50,760 bases of DNA from Mycobacterium simiae (GCF_008370645.1 NZ_VTZN01000012.1:1-50760), one strand, 5' to 3'. Shown: positions 8,807 through 17,935, numbered from the stretch's first letter. Translations and numbers: made by a program. Notes: generated from the letters alone by a model not told the origin.

Positions 8807-9691
8807 CTAGGCGTCGCTGTGTTGAACCCAGCTCGGCGGGCGTTTCTGCAGGAACGCCAGCATGCCCTCCCGAGCTTCGTCGGAAACGAACAGCCGCGCC
8901 GACTCCTCGGTGAGCCGCTCCGCATCGCGGTCGAAGCCGTCCAGCACGGCGGCGGCGGTGAGCGCCTTGGACGCCGCCAACCCCTGCGGTGATCCGCGGC
9001 TCACGTCGGCCACGAGTGCGGCCACCGCGGCGTCGACGTCGTCGGCCGCGCGCGTGATCAAGCCGATTTCGGCTGCTTCGCTGGCGCCGAACGTCTCGCC
9101 GGTCAGGTAATAACGGGCTGCAGCGCGCGGCGACAGTTTCGGCAGCAAGGTCAGCGAGATGATGGCCGGGGCGACGCCGATGCGGGCCTCGGTCAGGGCG
9201 AAGGTGCTGCGTGGTCCGGCGACCACCAGGTCGCAGGCGCCGACCAGCCCGAACCCGCCGGCCCGCACATGGCCGTCGATGGCAGCGATCACCGGCCGCG
9301 GCGAGGAGACGATGGCGCGCAACAGCGCGGTCATCTCCCGCGCGCGCGCCACCGCCATGTCATATGCAGATGGTGGCGACCCGCTTCGCCCGGCTGCGCC
9401 GCGCTCGCGATCGCCACGGGCCGATGGTGGCGACCCGCTTCGCCCGGCTGCGCCGCGCTCGCGATCGCCACGGTCACCACCGCCCGCTTCGCTGAGGTCG
9501 GCTCCGGCGCAGAATGTGCCCCCGGTGTGGGCGAGTACGACCACCCGCACCGCCGGATCCGCCTCGGCGTCCCGCAGTCCCTCGTGCAGCTGGGTGACCA
9601 GGGTGGTCGATAGCGCGTTGCGGTTGTGCGGCGAGTTCAGCGTGAGCCGGGCAACTAAGCCTTCTCTGGCGTATTCGACGAGCCTGTCCAT
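8807..9691 (-). CDS. echA7: Enoyl-CoA hydratase/isomerase with in-frame repeat insertion
   Basis: This is a crotonase-fold protein of 294 residues, last gene of the acyl-CoA operon. Oxyanion-hole elements are present: TGGTFCAGADLSEAG (residues 57-70) and DGHVRAGGFGLVGACDL. The protein is about 36 residues longer than expected, because residues about 72-109 consist of two copies of an Arg/Gly/Ser-rich 18-residue unit (GDRERGAAGRSGSPPSA). These are encoded by a 54-bp tandem DNA repeat at 9369-9473. The insertion falls in the surface loop after the active-site segment and keeps frame, so the enzyme may still fold. The start ATG at 9691 is 10 bp from the fadE12 stop. It is orthologous in position to Mtb Rv0971c. 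Confidence 0.92.
   Translation of the reverse strand: MDRLVEYAREGLVARLTLNSPHNRNALSTTLVTQLHEGLRDAEADPAVRVVVLAHTGGTFCAGADLSEAGGGDRGDRERGAAGRSGSPPSARGDRERGAAGRSGSPPSAYDMAVARAREMTALLRAIVSSPRPVIAAIDGHVRAGGFGLVGACDLVVAGPRSTFALTEARIGVAPAIISLTLLPKLSPRAAARYYLTGETFGASEAAEIGLITRAADDVDAAVAALVADVSRGSPQGLAASKALTAAAVLDGFDRDAERLTEESARLFVSDEAREGMLAFLQKRPPSWVQHSDA
9369..9473. repeat. Two tandem copies of a 51-bp unit, 54-bp period, inside echA7
   Basis: Bases 9369-9419 and 9423-9473 are identical over 51 bases, each beginning GATGGTGGCGACCCGCTTCG and ending GATCGCCACGG, with GCC between them. The 54-bp period is a multiple of three, so the echA7 frame survives. From memory, very similar GC-rich units recur in other mycobacterial genomes, which would make this a dispersed repeat that landed here and duplicated; that part is not tested. 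Confidence 0.9.
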
Positions 9692-9701
9692 CAGTACGGC
9701 G

Positions 9702-10868
9702 TCAGTAGGATCTAGGCAGGCCCAGCGAGGTCTGCGCGACGAAGTTGAGCACCATTTCGCGGCTGATCGGGGCGATCCGGGCCAGCCGGGCCGACGTCAT
9801 CATCGCGGCCACGCCGTACTCCTTGGTCAGCCCGTTGCCGCCCATCGACTGCACGGCCTGGTCGACCGCCCTCGTCGACGCCTCAGCCGCAGCGTATTTG
9901 GCCATGTTGGCCGCCTCGGCGGCACCGGCGTCGTCGCCATGGTCGTAGAGCGTCGCGGCCTTCTGCATCATCAGCTTGGCCAGCTCGACCTCGATGTGGC
10001 ACTGCGCCAACGGATGTGCCAGGCCCTGGTGCGCGCCAATCGGGGTGGACCAGACCTGGCGGGTCTTGACGTAGGCGACGGCCTTGCCCAGCGCGAACCG
10101 TCCCATGCCGACCGCACTGGCCGCGCCCATGATGCGCTCGGGATTCAGCCCGGCGAAAAGCTGCGCTATGGCGGCGTCCTGGGCACCCACCAGTGCATCG
10201 GCGGGTAGCCGGACGTCGTCGAGGAACACCTGGAACTGGCGTTCCGGACTGATCAGCTCCATCTCGATCGGAGTGTAGGTGAATCCGGGTGCGTCGGTCG
10301 GCACGATGAACAACGCCGGACGCAGCTTGCCCGTTTTGGCCTCTTCCGTGCGCCCTACCACCAGCACCGCTTGCGACTGGTCGATACCGGAGATATAGAC
10401 CTTCTGGCCCTTCAGTATCCAGTCGCTGCCGTCGCGACGCGCGGTGGTGGTGATCTTGTGTGAATTGGACCCGGCGTCCGGCTCGGTGATGGCGAACGCC
10501 ATCGTCAACGACCCGTTGGCGATGCCCGGAAGCCAGCGTTGCTTCTGCTCGTCGGTGCCGAACTTGGCGATGATGGTGCCGTTGATGGCCGGCGATACCA
10601 CCATCAGCAGTAGCGCGGAGCCCGCGGCGGCCATTTCCTCCATCACTAGTGACAGCTCGTACATGCCGGCGCCGCCGCCGCCGTATTCCTCGGGTAGGTT
10701 CACTCCGATGAAGCCGAGTTTGCCTGCTTCAGACCATAACTCGGTGGTGTGTTGATGGGCGCGGGCCTTCTTCAGGTAGTACTCGTGGCCGTAGTTGGAC
10801 ACCCATGCCGACACCGCCTTGCGTAGCGCCTGGCGCTCTTCGCTTTCGACGAAGCTGGTGTCTGTCAT
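9702..10868 (-). CDS. fadE12: Acyl-CoA dehydrogenase
   Basis: A 388-residue acyl-CoA dehydrogenase, a flavoenzyme that introduces the alpha-beta double bond in acyl-CoA. The three family regions are visible: an N-terminal helical part (EERQALRKAVSAWV), the FAD/substrate strand region with AFAITEPDAGSNSHKITTTA, and a C-terminal helical part with QSMGGNGLTKEYGV. The length is normal. The ATG at 10868 overlaps the accA2 stop by 4 bp, showing translational coupling. With AccA2/AccD2 and EchA7 it forms a degradation cluster for a branched or terpenoid acyl chain. It corresponds to Mtb Rv0972c. Confidence 0.94.
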   Translation of the reverse strand: MTDTSFVESEERQALRKAVSAWVSNYGHEYYLKKARAHQHTTELWSEAGKLGFIGVNLPEEYGGGGAGMYELSLVMEEMAAAGSALLLMVVSPAINGTIIAKFGTDEQKQRWLPGIANGSLTMAFAITEPDAGSNSHKITTTARRDGSDWILKGQKVYISGIDQSQAVLVVGRTEEAKTGKLRPALFIVPTDAPGFTYTPIEMELISPERQFQVFLDDVRLPADALVGAQDAAIAQLFAGLNPERIMGAASAVGMGRFALGKAVAYVKTRQVWSTPIGAHQGLAHPLAQCHIEVELAKLMMQKAATLYDHGDDAGAAEAANMAKYAAAEASTRAVDQAVQSMGGNGLTKEYGVAAMMTSARLARIAPISREMVLNFVAQTSLGLPRSY

Positions 10869-12850
10869 TGTGAATCTCCTTGTGATTCGGGTGTTTCCAC
10901 TCGCGCTAGGACGGCCCCGACTTCGACTTGCTGGCCGGTGTGAACATTGAGTTGCGTGAGTACCCCGTTGGTGGGCGCGCTGATGGTGTGCTCCATCTTC
11001 ATTGCCTCCAACCAGATCAAAGGCTGACCGACGGTGACGGTATCGCCGACCTCGGCGCTTAGGCGGATGACGTTGCCGGGCATCGGAGCCACCAGCGAGC
11101 CCTGTTCGACGGCCGAACCCGGCTCGGGAAAGCGGGGCAGCGCGACCAGGTGCACCGGGCCAAGAGCGGAATCGACATGAACATCTTGGCCGTAGCGCGC
11201 CACCGGGAAGCTGCGGGCCACCCCGTTGGGGTCGGCCAGCACAACCTCGTCGGACGTGGCCGAGACCAGCTGCACGGACTCGGCGCCGGGAAGTTCCAAT
11301 CCCGCTCTGGTGAAGCGGTATTCGATACGGTGCTCAATGTCGCTGTCATCACGGTAGCTCTTGACCTGGTAGCCCGACGCCAGGTTACGCCAGCCACTGG
11401 GAACCGCGCCAAACACCGCCGCCGTGGCCCGATTGTGTGCGGCGTCGGCCAGCGCGGCGGCAATCGCCGACAACCGGATAGTTGGGGCGTCGGCCAGCTG
11501 CGCCGACAGCTCCGCCAACCCGTGGGTTTCGAAAAATGCCGTGTCCGTAGCCCCAGCGAGAAAAGCCGGATGACGCAGCACCTTCACCAGTAGGTCGCGG
11601 TTGGTCCGCAGGCCGTGTAGCCGAGTGCGGGCCAGCGCGTCGGCCAGCACCCATGCCGCCTGTTGACGCGTCGGCGCATAGGAGATGACCTTGGCCAACA
11701 TCGGGTCGTAATGAATCGACACGGTAGAGCCGTCGACGATCCCGGAGTCCAGCCGGATCCCGGTCCGATGTCCTAGCGTGCCGAACTGCGCGCGCACCGA
11801 CGGCAGGTCGATCCTGTGCACCAGCCCAGCCTGCGGCTGCCAGCCCTGCGCGGGATCCTCGGCGTACAGGCGGGCTTCGACCGAATACCCTTGGGCTGCA
11901 GGTGGCTCAGTTTCCAGCCGACCGCCTTCAGCGACGACGAGCTGCAATTCGACCAGATCCAGTCCAGTGGTCTCTTCGGTCACCGGATGCTCGACCTGCA
12001 GGCGGGTGTTCATCTCCAGGAAGTAGAACTCACCGACATCATCGGCGAGGAACTCCACCGTCCCGGCGCCGGTATAGCCGATCGCGGAAGCCGCCAGTCG
12101 GGCGGCGTCAAACAGCTTAGCGCGCATACCCGCTATGCGCTCCACCAACGGCGACGGCGCCTCTTCGATGATCTTCTGGTGGCGGCGCTGGATGGAGCAT
12201 TCCCGTTCCCCGACGGCCCACACGGTGCCGTGCGTATCGGCCATGACCTGCACCTCGATGTGGTGCCCGGTGGGCAGGTAACGCTCACAGAATACCGTCG
12301 GGTCGCCGAACGCTGACTGCGCTTCGCGCTGTGCGGCCTCGACTTCGGCAGGCAGGGCGGACAATTCGTAAATCACCCGCATGCCGCGGCCGCCGCCGCC
12401 GGCAGAAGCCTTGACCAGCATCGGCAACTGAGAATCCGTCACGGTGTCCGGGTCGAGCTCCTCGAGCACCGGCACTCCGGCGGCCGACATCAGTTTCTTC
12501 GATTCGATCTTGGAGCCCATCGCCCGAACCGCATCCACCGGCGGCCCGACCCAGATCAGGCCGGCTTCCTGCACGGCGGCGGCGAAGGCAGCGTTCTCCG
12601 AAAGGAATCCATAGCCGGGATGCACGGCGTCGGCGCCGGCCGCGTGTGCGGCCGCAATGATGGCCTCGACGTTGAGATAGTCGTTGGCTTTCGGCAGTCG
12701 CACCCGGGCGTCCGCCTCGGCGACATGCGGCGCGGCCGAGTCCGGTTCGGTATAGACAGCGACGGTGCCTAGACCCAACCGGCGGCAAGTGGCGAAAACC
12801 CGGCGGGCGATCTCGCCGCGGTTGGCAACCAGTACTCGAGTGATCGGCAT
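10865..12850 (-). CDS. accA2: Acyl-CoA carboxylase alpha subunit (biotin carboxylase + BCCP)
   Basis: A 661-residue biotin-dependent carboxylase alpha chain. The N-terminal biotin-carboxylase domain starts PITRVLVANRGEIARR. The ATP-grasp region has the glycine loop KASAGGGGRGMRV, then EMNTRLQVEHPVTE. The C-terminal biotinyl domain carries EAMKMEH, whose Lys is the biotin site. I chose ATG 12850 (MPITRVL) because it matches the N-terminus of Mtb AccA2 as recalled. ATG 12856, overlapping the accD2 stop as TGATG, is an equally possible coupled start. It pairs with AccD2 next door. The substrate in mycobacteria is thought to be a methyl-branched acyl-CoA such as methylcrotonyl- or geranyl-type, by family inference. 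Confidence 0.94.
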   Translation of the reverse strand: MPITRVLVANRGEIARRVFATCRRLGLGTVAVYTEPDSAAPHVAEADARVRLPKANDYLNVEAIIAAAHAAGADAVHPGYGFLSENAAFAAAVQEAGLIWVGPPVDAVRAMGSKIESKKLMSAAGVPVLEELDPDTVTDSQLPMLVKASAGGGGRGMRVIYELSALPAEVEAAQREAQSAFGDPTVFCERYLPTGHHIEVQVMADTHGTVWAVGERECSIQRRHQKIIEEAPSPLVERIAGMRAKLFDAARLAASAIGYTGAGTVEFLADDVGEFYFLEMNTRLQVEHPVTEETTGLDLVELQLVVAEGGRLETEPPAAQGYSVEARLYAEDPAQGWQPQAGLVHRIDLPSVRAQFGTLGHRTGIRLDSGIVDGSTVSIHYDPMLAKVISYAPTRQQAAWVLADALARTRLHGLRTNRDLLVKVLRHPAFLAGATDTAFFETHGLAELSAQLADAPTIRLSAIAAALADAAHNRATAAVFGAVPSGWRNLASGYQVKSYRDDSDIEHRIEYRFTRAGLELPGAESVQLVSATSDEVVLADPNGVARSFPVARYGQDVHVDSALGPVHLVALPRFPEPGSAVEQGSLVAPMPGNVIRLSAEVGDTVTVGQPLIWLEAMKMEHTISAPTNGVLTQLNVHTGQQVEVGAVLARVETPESQGDSQ

Positions 12851-12855
12851 CGACA

Positions 12856-14457
12856 TCACATCCGGAAGACGCCGAAGTTCGACGTTCCCTTGATCGGGCC
12901 ATTGGCGATGGCGGACAAACACATTCCCAGCACGGTGCGGGTGTCGCGCGGGTCGATCACCCCGTCGTCGTAGAGCATCCCGGACAACACCAGCGGCAGC
13001 GACTCGGCTTCAATCTGGCCCTCCACGGCGGCGCGCATGGCCGAGTCGGCCGCTTCGTCCACTTGTTGCCCGCGGGCTTCGGCGGCAGCCCGAGCCACGA
13101 TCGACAACACGCCCGACAGTTGCGCGCCGCCCATCACCGCGGACTTGGCGCTGGGCCAGGCGAACAGGAACCTCGGGTCGTAGGCGCGTCCGCACATCCC
13201 GTAGTGCCCGGCCCCGTACGACGCGCCAATTAACAGCGCGAGGTGCGGGACTGTCGAGTTGGAAACAGCGTTGATCATCATCGAGCCGTGCTTGATCATG
13301 CCGCCCTCTTCGTAGTCCTTACCGACCATGTAGCCAGTGGTGTTGTGCAAGAACAACAACGGCGTGTCATATCGGTTGGCCAGCTCAATGAACTGGGTCG
13401 CTTTCTGGGACTCCTCGCTGAACAGCACGCCGCGGGCGTTGGCCAGGATGCCCAGCGGATAGCCGTGCAACTGAGCCCAGCCGGTCACCAGCGACGACCC
13501 GTATAGCGGCTTGAACTCGTCGAACTCGGAGCCGTCGACAATGCGGGCGATCACCTCACGCGGATCGAACGGGATACGCAGGTCCGCCGGGACGATGCCG
13601 ATCAGCTCCTCGGCATCGAACAACGGCTCGGTCACCGGTTTAGGCTTGGGCCCCAGCTTCTGCCAGTTCAGCCTGGCCACAATGCGACGCCCGATGCGGA
13701 TGGCGTCGAGCTCGTCTTGCGCAAAGTAATCGGCTAAACCCGAGATGCGGGCGTGCATTTCAGCGCCGCCCAGCGACTCGTCGTCGGACTCCTCGCCGGT
13801 GGCCATCTTCACCAGGGGCGGACCGGCCAGGAACACCTTGGAGCGTTCCTTGATCATCACCACGTGATCGGACATCCCGGGGACGTAGGCGCCGCCGGCG
13901 GTAGAGTTGCCGAAAACCAGTGCGATGGTGGGTATCCCGGCCGCTGACAGTCGGGTGAGGTCGCGAAACATTGCTCCGCCGGGAATGAATATCTCTTTCT
14001 GGGTAGGCAGGTCCGCACCGCCGGATTCGACCAGCGAGATCACCGGAAGCCGGTTCTGGAATGCGATCTGGTTGGCCCGCAAAATCTTTCGCAGAGTCCA
14101 GGGGTTGCTGGTGCCGCCCTTGACCGTCGGGTCGTTGGCGACGATCAAGCATTCCACGCCGGACACCGCGCCGATACCGACGACTGTGCTGGCGCCGACC
14201 TTAAAGGCGCTGCCGTATGCGGCGAGCGGACTCAGTTCCAGGAACGGAGAATCCGGGTCGACCAGCAGCTCGATGCGTTCGCGGGCCGTCAACTTGCCGC
14301 GCGCGTGGTGACGATCGACGTATTTGGGTCCGCCGCCTTCTAGCGCCTTGGCGAGTTCGGCGGCAATCTCGTCGAGCTTGTTCCTCGCGACCGCGGCAGC
14401 CTCGGTGAAGACGGCGCCGGTCGGGTCGAGTGTGGACTGTAAGACGGTCACTGCCAC
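12856..14457 (-). CDS. accD2: Acyl-CoA carboxylase beta subunit (carboxyltransferase)
   Basis: A 533-residue carboxyltransferase that moves carboxyl from biotin on AccA2 to the acyl-CoA. The family segments seen are RGKLTARERIELLVDPDS, the oxyanion-hole region GGTSNPWTLRK and FGNSTAGGAYVPGMSDH, and the C-terminal DPRFLFAWPSAKSAVMGG. The sequence is closer to methylcrotonyl-CoA carboxylase beta chains (VKGGTSNP, HNTTGYMVGKDYE) than to propionyl-CoA carboxylase. The start ATG at 14457 is 40 bp after the fadE13 stop. It is orthologous to Mtb Rv0974c. Confidence 0.94.
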   Translation of the reverse strand: MAVTVLQSTLDPTGAVFTEAAAVARNKLDEIAAELAKALEGGGPKYVDRHHARGKLTARERIELLVDPDSPFLELSPLAAYGSAFKVGASTVVGIGAVSGVECLIVANDPTVKGGTSNPWTLRKILRANQIAFQNRLPVISLVESGGADLPTQKEIFIPGGAMFRDLTRLSAAGIPTIALVFGNSTAGGAYVPGMSDHVVMIKERSKVFLAGPPLVKMATGEESDDESLGGAEMHARISGLADYFAQDELDAIRIGRRIVARLNWQKLGPKPKPVTEPLFDAEELIGIVPADLRIPFDPREVIARIVDGSEFDEFKPLYGSSLVTGWAQLHGYPLGILANARGVLFSEESQKATQFIELANRYDTPLLFLHNTTGYMVGKDYEEGGMIKHGSMMINAVSNSTVPHLALLIGASYGAGHYGMCGRAYDPRFLFAWPSAKSAVMGGAQLSGVLSIVARAAAEARGQQVDEAADSAMRAAVEGQIEAESLPLVLSGMLYDDGVIDPRDTRTVLGMCLSAIANGPIKGTSNFGVFRM

Positions 14458-14497
14458 CGCCGACGATGCGGTGCGGAGCGATGAGCGGGCGGTGAGA

Positions 14498-15646
14498 TCA
14501 TGATTGATACCCCAGCAGTTTGGCGGCCAAAGCGGTGAGTATTTCGGTAGTTCCGCCGCCGATGCCGATGATTCTCATGTCCCGGTATTGGCGTTCGATC
14601 TCGGATTCGGCCATATAGCCCATGCCGCCGAAGAGCTGGACGGCTTGGTTGGCCACCCATTCGCCGGCGTCGACGGCGGTGTTCTTGGCGAAGCACACCT
14701 GCGGAATCAGATTCGTCTCCCCGGCCAGCTGACGCTCCACCACGTGGCGCGAGTAGACGCGGGCGACGTCAATGCGCCGGGCCATCTCGGCCAGCGTGTT
14801 CTGCACCGACTGCCGCGAGATCAGCGGACGCCCGAATGTCTCCCGGTCGCGACACCACTGCGCGGTGATGTCCAGACATCGCTGCGCGCTCGAATAGGCT
14901 TGTGCTGCAAGTCCGATACGTTCGGAGACGAAGGCCTGGGCGATCTGGGCGAAGCCGGTGTTCTGCGCCCCGACCAGATTGGTAGCCGGCACCCGGGTGT
15001 CGTTGTAGGACAACTCGGCGGTGTCCGAGGAGCGCCAGCCCATCTTGTCCAACTTGCGGGTGACCTCAAAACCAGGAGTTCCCTTTTCGACCACCACCAG
15101 CGACACCCCCGCGGCGCCCGGCCCGCCCGTGCGGACTGCGGTGACGACGTAGTCGGCGCGCACCCCTGAGGTGATGTACGTCTTGGCACCGTTGATCACG
15201 TAGTGGTCGCCGTCGCGCACCGCGCTGGTGCGCAGATGCCCGACGTCGGAACCGCCGCCGGGTTCGGTGATGGCCAGCGCACCGATTTTCTCTCCGGCTA
15301 GCGTGGGACGAACGTAGGTGTCGATCAACCGTGCATCACCGGAGGCGATCATGTGCGGCACCGCGATGCCACAGGTGAATAGCGACGCGAAGACTCCGCC
15401 GGGCGCACCTGCTTGGTGCATCTCTTCGCAGATGATCACCGGATCGGCGGCGTCACCGCCGCCGCCGCCGACGGCTTCGGGAAAGCCTGCGCCCAGCAGG
15501 CCGGCGGCTCCGGCCCGACGGTGCAAGTCGCGCGGCAATTCACCGACTCGCTCCCATTCCTGGATATGCGGCAGAACTTCTCGTTCGGCGAACGCGCGCA
15601 CCGTCTTTCGCAGCTGCTCGCGCTCCGGTGTGGTCCAGATACTCAC
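14498..15646 (-). CDS. fadE13: Acyl-CoA dehydrogenase
   Basis: A 382-residue acyl-CoA dehydrogenase starting at GTG 15646 (MSIWTTPEREQLRKTVRAF). That GTG overlaps the TGA of the upstream AtuA-like gene as GTGA, so the long in-frame extension to 15877 is rejected. Family motifs are ALAITEPGGGSDVGHLRT in the middle domain and QLFGGMGYMAESEIERQYRD with RIIGIGGGTTEI at the end, as in short-chain or isovaleryl-type dehydrogenases. It is translationally coupled to its upstream neighbour and is the second gene of the operon. It corresponds to Mtb Rv0975c. Confidence 0.94.
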   Translation of the reverse strand: MSIWTTPEREQLRKTVRAFAEREVLPHIQEWERVGELPRDLHRRAGAAGLLGAGFPEAVGGGGGDAADPVIICEEMHQAGAPGGVFASLFTCGIAVPHMIASGDARLIDTYVRPTLAGEKIGALAITEPGGGSDVGHLRTSAVRDGDHYVINGAKTYITSGVRADYVVTAVRTGGPGAAGVSLVVVEKGTPGFEVTRKLDKMGWRSSDTAELSYNDTRVPATNLVGAQNTGFAQIAQAFVSERIGLAAQAYSSAQRCLDITAQWCRDRETFGRPLISRQSVQNTLAEMARRIDVARVYSRHVVERQLAGETNLIPQVCFAKNTAVDAGEWVANQAVQLFGGMGYMAESEIERQYRDMRIIGIGGGTTEILTALAAKLLGYQS

Positions 15647-17355
15647 AACAGCGTCTCCGGAATGTCGACATGGCGGCTGCGCAACCATTCGCCCAGCCCC
15701 TTGGCTTGCGGATCGAACCGCGCTTGATAGGCAACGCCCTGACCCAGGATCCCCTCGATCACGAAGTTCAGCGCCCGCAGGTTGGGCAGCACATGCCGGG
15801 CGACCTCGAGGGCGGCCGTTTCGGGCAGTAGCTCCTGGAGTAGCGTAACGGTCAACGTGTTGGCCAGCCAGCGCCACTGCTCGTCAGTGCGTACCCACAC
15901 CCCGACGTTGGCGGAACCACCCTTGTCGCCGCTGCGGGCACCGGCAATCAAACCCAGCGGCACCCGCCGGGTCGGGCCAGCCGGCAACGGCTCGGGCAGC
16001 GGCGGGGGAGCCACCGGTGCTAGCTCCAAAGTCTGTGTGGCGCTAGGAATGTCGGTGCGGTTGCCATCCGGATGGACCGCGACGTGCGGCACCTGGCTGG
16101 CGTCCACGTAGCCCGGGGCGAACACGCCGTATACCTGACCGTCGCCGGGCGGGGCGGTCACGGTGAAACCCGGATAGCTGGCCAACGCCAATTCGACTGC
16201 CGCCGAAGAGAATTGTCGTCCGACATGGGCGGGATCGGGATCGCGGACCACGCAGCGCAGCAAGGCGCTGGCCGCCTCCTCGGTGTCGGCGTCGGGGTGG
16301 TCGGTGCGGGCCAGGGTCCACTCGAGTTCGGCGGGCTTGACGGTCAGCGCAGCTTCGAGCTGGTGTCGCACCAAAGCGGCTTTGGCCTCGATGTCCAAGC
16401 CGGTCAGTACGAACGTCACGGAGTTGCGGAAGCCGCCGATGCTGTTCAGCGACACCTTCAGCGTGGGTGGCGGCGGCTCGCCAACCACGCCGGCGATGCG
16501 CACCCGGTCTGGGCCGTCGCCCGACAGTTCGATGGTGTCCATCCGGGCCGTCACATCAGGGTTGGCATAACGCGCACCGGTGATCTCGTAGAGGAGTTGC
16601 GCAGTAACGGTGTCGACGCTGACCAGGCCGCCGGTGCCGGGATGCTTGGTGATCACCGAGGAACCGTCGGCGTGCACCTCGGCCAGCGGGAAGCCGGCGT
16701 GCACGAGGCCTGGTACCGCGGGAATCTCGGTGAAAAACGCGTAGTTGCCGCCGGTGGCCTGCACGCCGCATTCGATGACGTGACCGGCAACCACGGCGCC
16801 GGCCAGCTGGTGGTAGTCGGTGCGGCCCCAGCCGAAGTGCGCCGCCGCCGATCCGACGATCACCGAGGCGTCGGTTACCCTACCGGTGACCACGACGTCG
16901 GCTCCGGCGGTGAGGCAATCGACGATGCCCCAAGCACCCAGGTAGGCATTGGCCGTCAGCGGTGTGCCGAGGCCGAGTTCGGCCGCACGGGACCGCAGGT
17001 CGTCGCCTTCCACGTGGGCGACCCGCGCCGGAACCCCGAGGCGCTGGGCGAGGGCCCGGATCGCGTCGGCCAGCCCGGCCGGGTTCAGGCCACCGGCGTT
17101 GGCCACAATGCGGACCCCGCGATCGCAGGCTAGCCCCAGACAGTCCTCCAGTTGGGTGAGGAACGTCTTGGCGTAGCCCCGGTCAGGATTTTTCATCCGG
17201 TCGCGACCCAGGATCAGCATGGTCAGCTCGGCCAGATAGTCGCCGGTGACGTAATCCACGTCGCCGCCGGTGAGCATTTCGCGCATGGCTGAGAGGCGGT
17301 CGCCATAGAAACCCGAGCAGTTGGCGATGCGCACAGCACCAGACACGGAAGCCAT
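15643..17355 (-). CDS. AtuA-family (acyclic terpene utilisation) protein, Rv0976c-like
   Basis: A 570-residue protein, first gene of the catabolic operon. The N-terminal 440 residues match the DUF1446/AtuA family (RIANCSGFYGDRLSAMREML, TGDYLAELTMLILGRDR, IVANAGGLNPAGLA). The last about 110 residues form a small domain beginning VPLGLIAGARSGDKGGSANVG, seen in fusions of this family. AtuA is required for growth of Pseudomonas on citronellol/geraniol but its reaction is unknown. With acyl-CoA dehydrogenases, a carboxylase and a hydratase downstream, the context fits degradation of methyl-branched or terpenoid acyl-CoA. An AGGGAGA ribosome site precedes ATG 17355. Confidence 0.88.
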   Translation of the reverse strand: MASVSGAVRIANCSGFYGDRLSAMREMLTGGDVDYVTGDYLAELTMLILGRDRMKNPDRGYAKTFLTQLEDCLGLACDRGVRIVANAGGLNPAGLADAIRALAQRLGVPARVAHVEGDDLRSRAAELGLGTPLTANAYLGAWGIVDCLTAGADVVVTGRVTDASVIVGSAAAHFGWGRTDYHQLAGAVVAGHVIECGVQATGGNYAFFTEIPAVPGLVHAGFPLAEVHADGSSVITKHPGTGGLVSVDTVTAQLLYEITGARYANPDVTARMDTIELSGDGPDRVRIAGVVGEPPPPTLKVSLNSIGGFRNSVTFVLTGLDIEAKAALVRHQLEAALTVKPAELEWTLARTDHPDADTEEAASALLRCVVRDPDPAHVGRQFSSAAVELALASYPGFTVTAPPGDGQVYGVFAPGYVDASQVPHVAVHPDGNRTDIPSATQTLELAPVAPPPLPEPLPAGPTRRVPLGLIAGARSGDKGGSANVGVWVRTDEQWRWLANTLTVTLLQELLPETAALEVARHVLPNLRALNFVIEGILGQGVAYQARFDPQAKGLGEWLRSRHVDIPETLL

Positions 17356-17406
17356 GCGCGTCTCCCTTCATTGGGATTACCGATGGGGCGAAACCAGCCA
17401 ACCAAC

Positions 17407-17433
17407 CGGTAGGTCAGCATAGCTTGCCTACCG
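17407..17433. promoter_or_regulatory. Palindromic candidate operator of the AtuA-fadE13-acc operon
   Basis: CGGTAGG (17407-17413) and CCTACCG (17427-17433) form a perfect 7-bp inverted repeat with a 13-bp spacer, about 50-80 bp upstream of the operon start at 17355. The symmetry and place suit a dimeric repressor of the TetR or GntR type that senses an acyl-CoA. No regulator gene is adjacent. The repeat is seen; the role is inferred. Confidence 0.5.
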
Positions 17434-17576
17434 ATGGTGGTGTGATACCCGCCTCGATTGTCGCGGTTTTGGTGGCCTGCGCGTCACCGACTACCCTTGA
17501 AGGCGATCGTCGCCGTGAGGCCGCTCAGCCATGCAACGCGACACACCGACCCCCGATCAAGGAGTAAGGCCCCACC

Positions 17577-17750
17577 ATGGCGGTACCCAAGCGCAGGATG
17601 TCGCGCGCGAATACCCGAAGCCGACGCTCGCAGTGGAAGGCCACCTCGACCGAACTGGTCGGTGTCACCGTGGCGGGCCAGAAGCACAAGGTGCCCCGCA
17701 GGCTACTCAAGGCGGCGCGCCTGGGCCTCATCGACCTCGACCGGCGCTAG
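17577..17750 (+). CDS. rpmF: 50S ribosomal protein L32, cysteine-free form
   Basis: A 57-residue basic protein beginning [20 protein letters not shown] and ending GLIDLDRR, the L32 pattern and size. There is no cysteine at all, so the zinc ribbon seen in C+ L32 proteins is missing; this is the zinc-independent (C-) type. AAGGAG precedes the ATG at 17577. In Mtb the corresponding rpmF (Rv0979A) lies among PE_PGRS genes; here it stands alone between the catabolic operon and mprA. It lies in a region where plus-strand reading is otherwise interrupted, so it is a monocistronic gene with its own promoter, not identified by me. Confidence 0.93.
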   Translation: MAVPKRRMSRANTRSRRSQWKATSTELVGVTVAGQKHKVPRRLLKAARLGLIDLDRR

Positions 17751-17918
17751 CTCGCTCCAGGCCGGCAGTCCGCTCAGTTGCAGTGGTCACAGCTACCACA
17801 TCACTCCCGGCGCGGGCCTGGCACCCGATGTGCCCAGAAAGACCATGCTGCCCGGCAGGGGCTGCTGTGGCGCATGTGACTAACCCGCCGGCCAGACCCG
17901 CCGCAACCACGGCGCGCC

Positions 17919-17935
17919 TCTCAGGCCAGTCTCAG
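17919..17935 (+). promoter_or_regulatory. MprA box-like direct repeat upstream of mprA
   Basis: TCTCAG at 17919-17924 is repeated at 17930-17935, an 11-bp period that puts both half-sites on one face of the helix. MprA is known to bind two loosely conserved direct repeats in this style upstream of its own operon and of pepD. The same TCTCAG-N5-TCTCAG pattern recurs before pepD here. It suggests autoregulation. Confidence 0.75.

Noticed and set aside
9369..9473. CRISPR array
   Set aside because: Only two units, with a 3-bp joint instead of a spacer, inside a coding gene.
15647..15877. N-terminal extension of fadE13
   Set aside because: It would overlap the AtuA-like gene by more than 200 bp; GTG 15646 overlaps the upstream stop and matches the family start.
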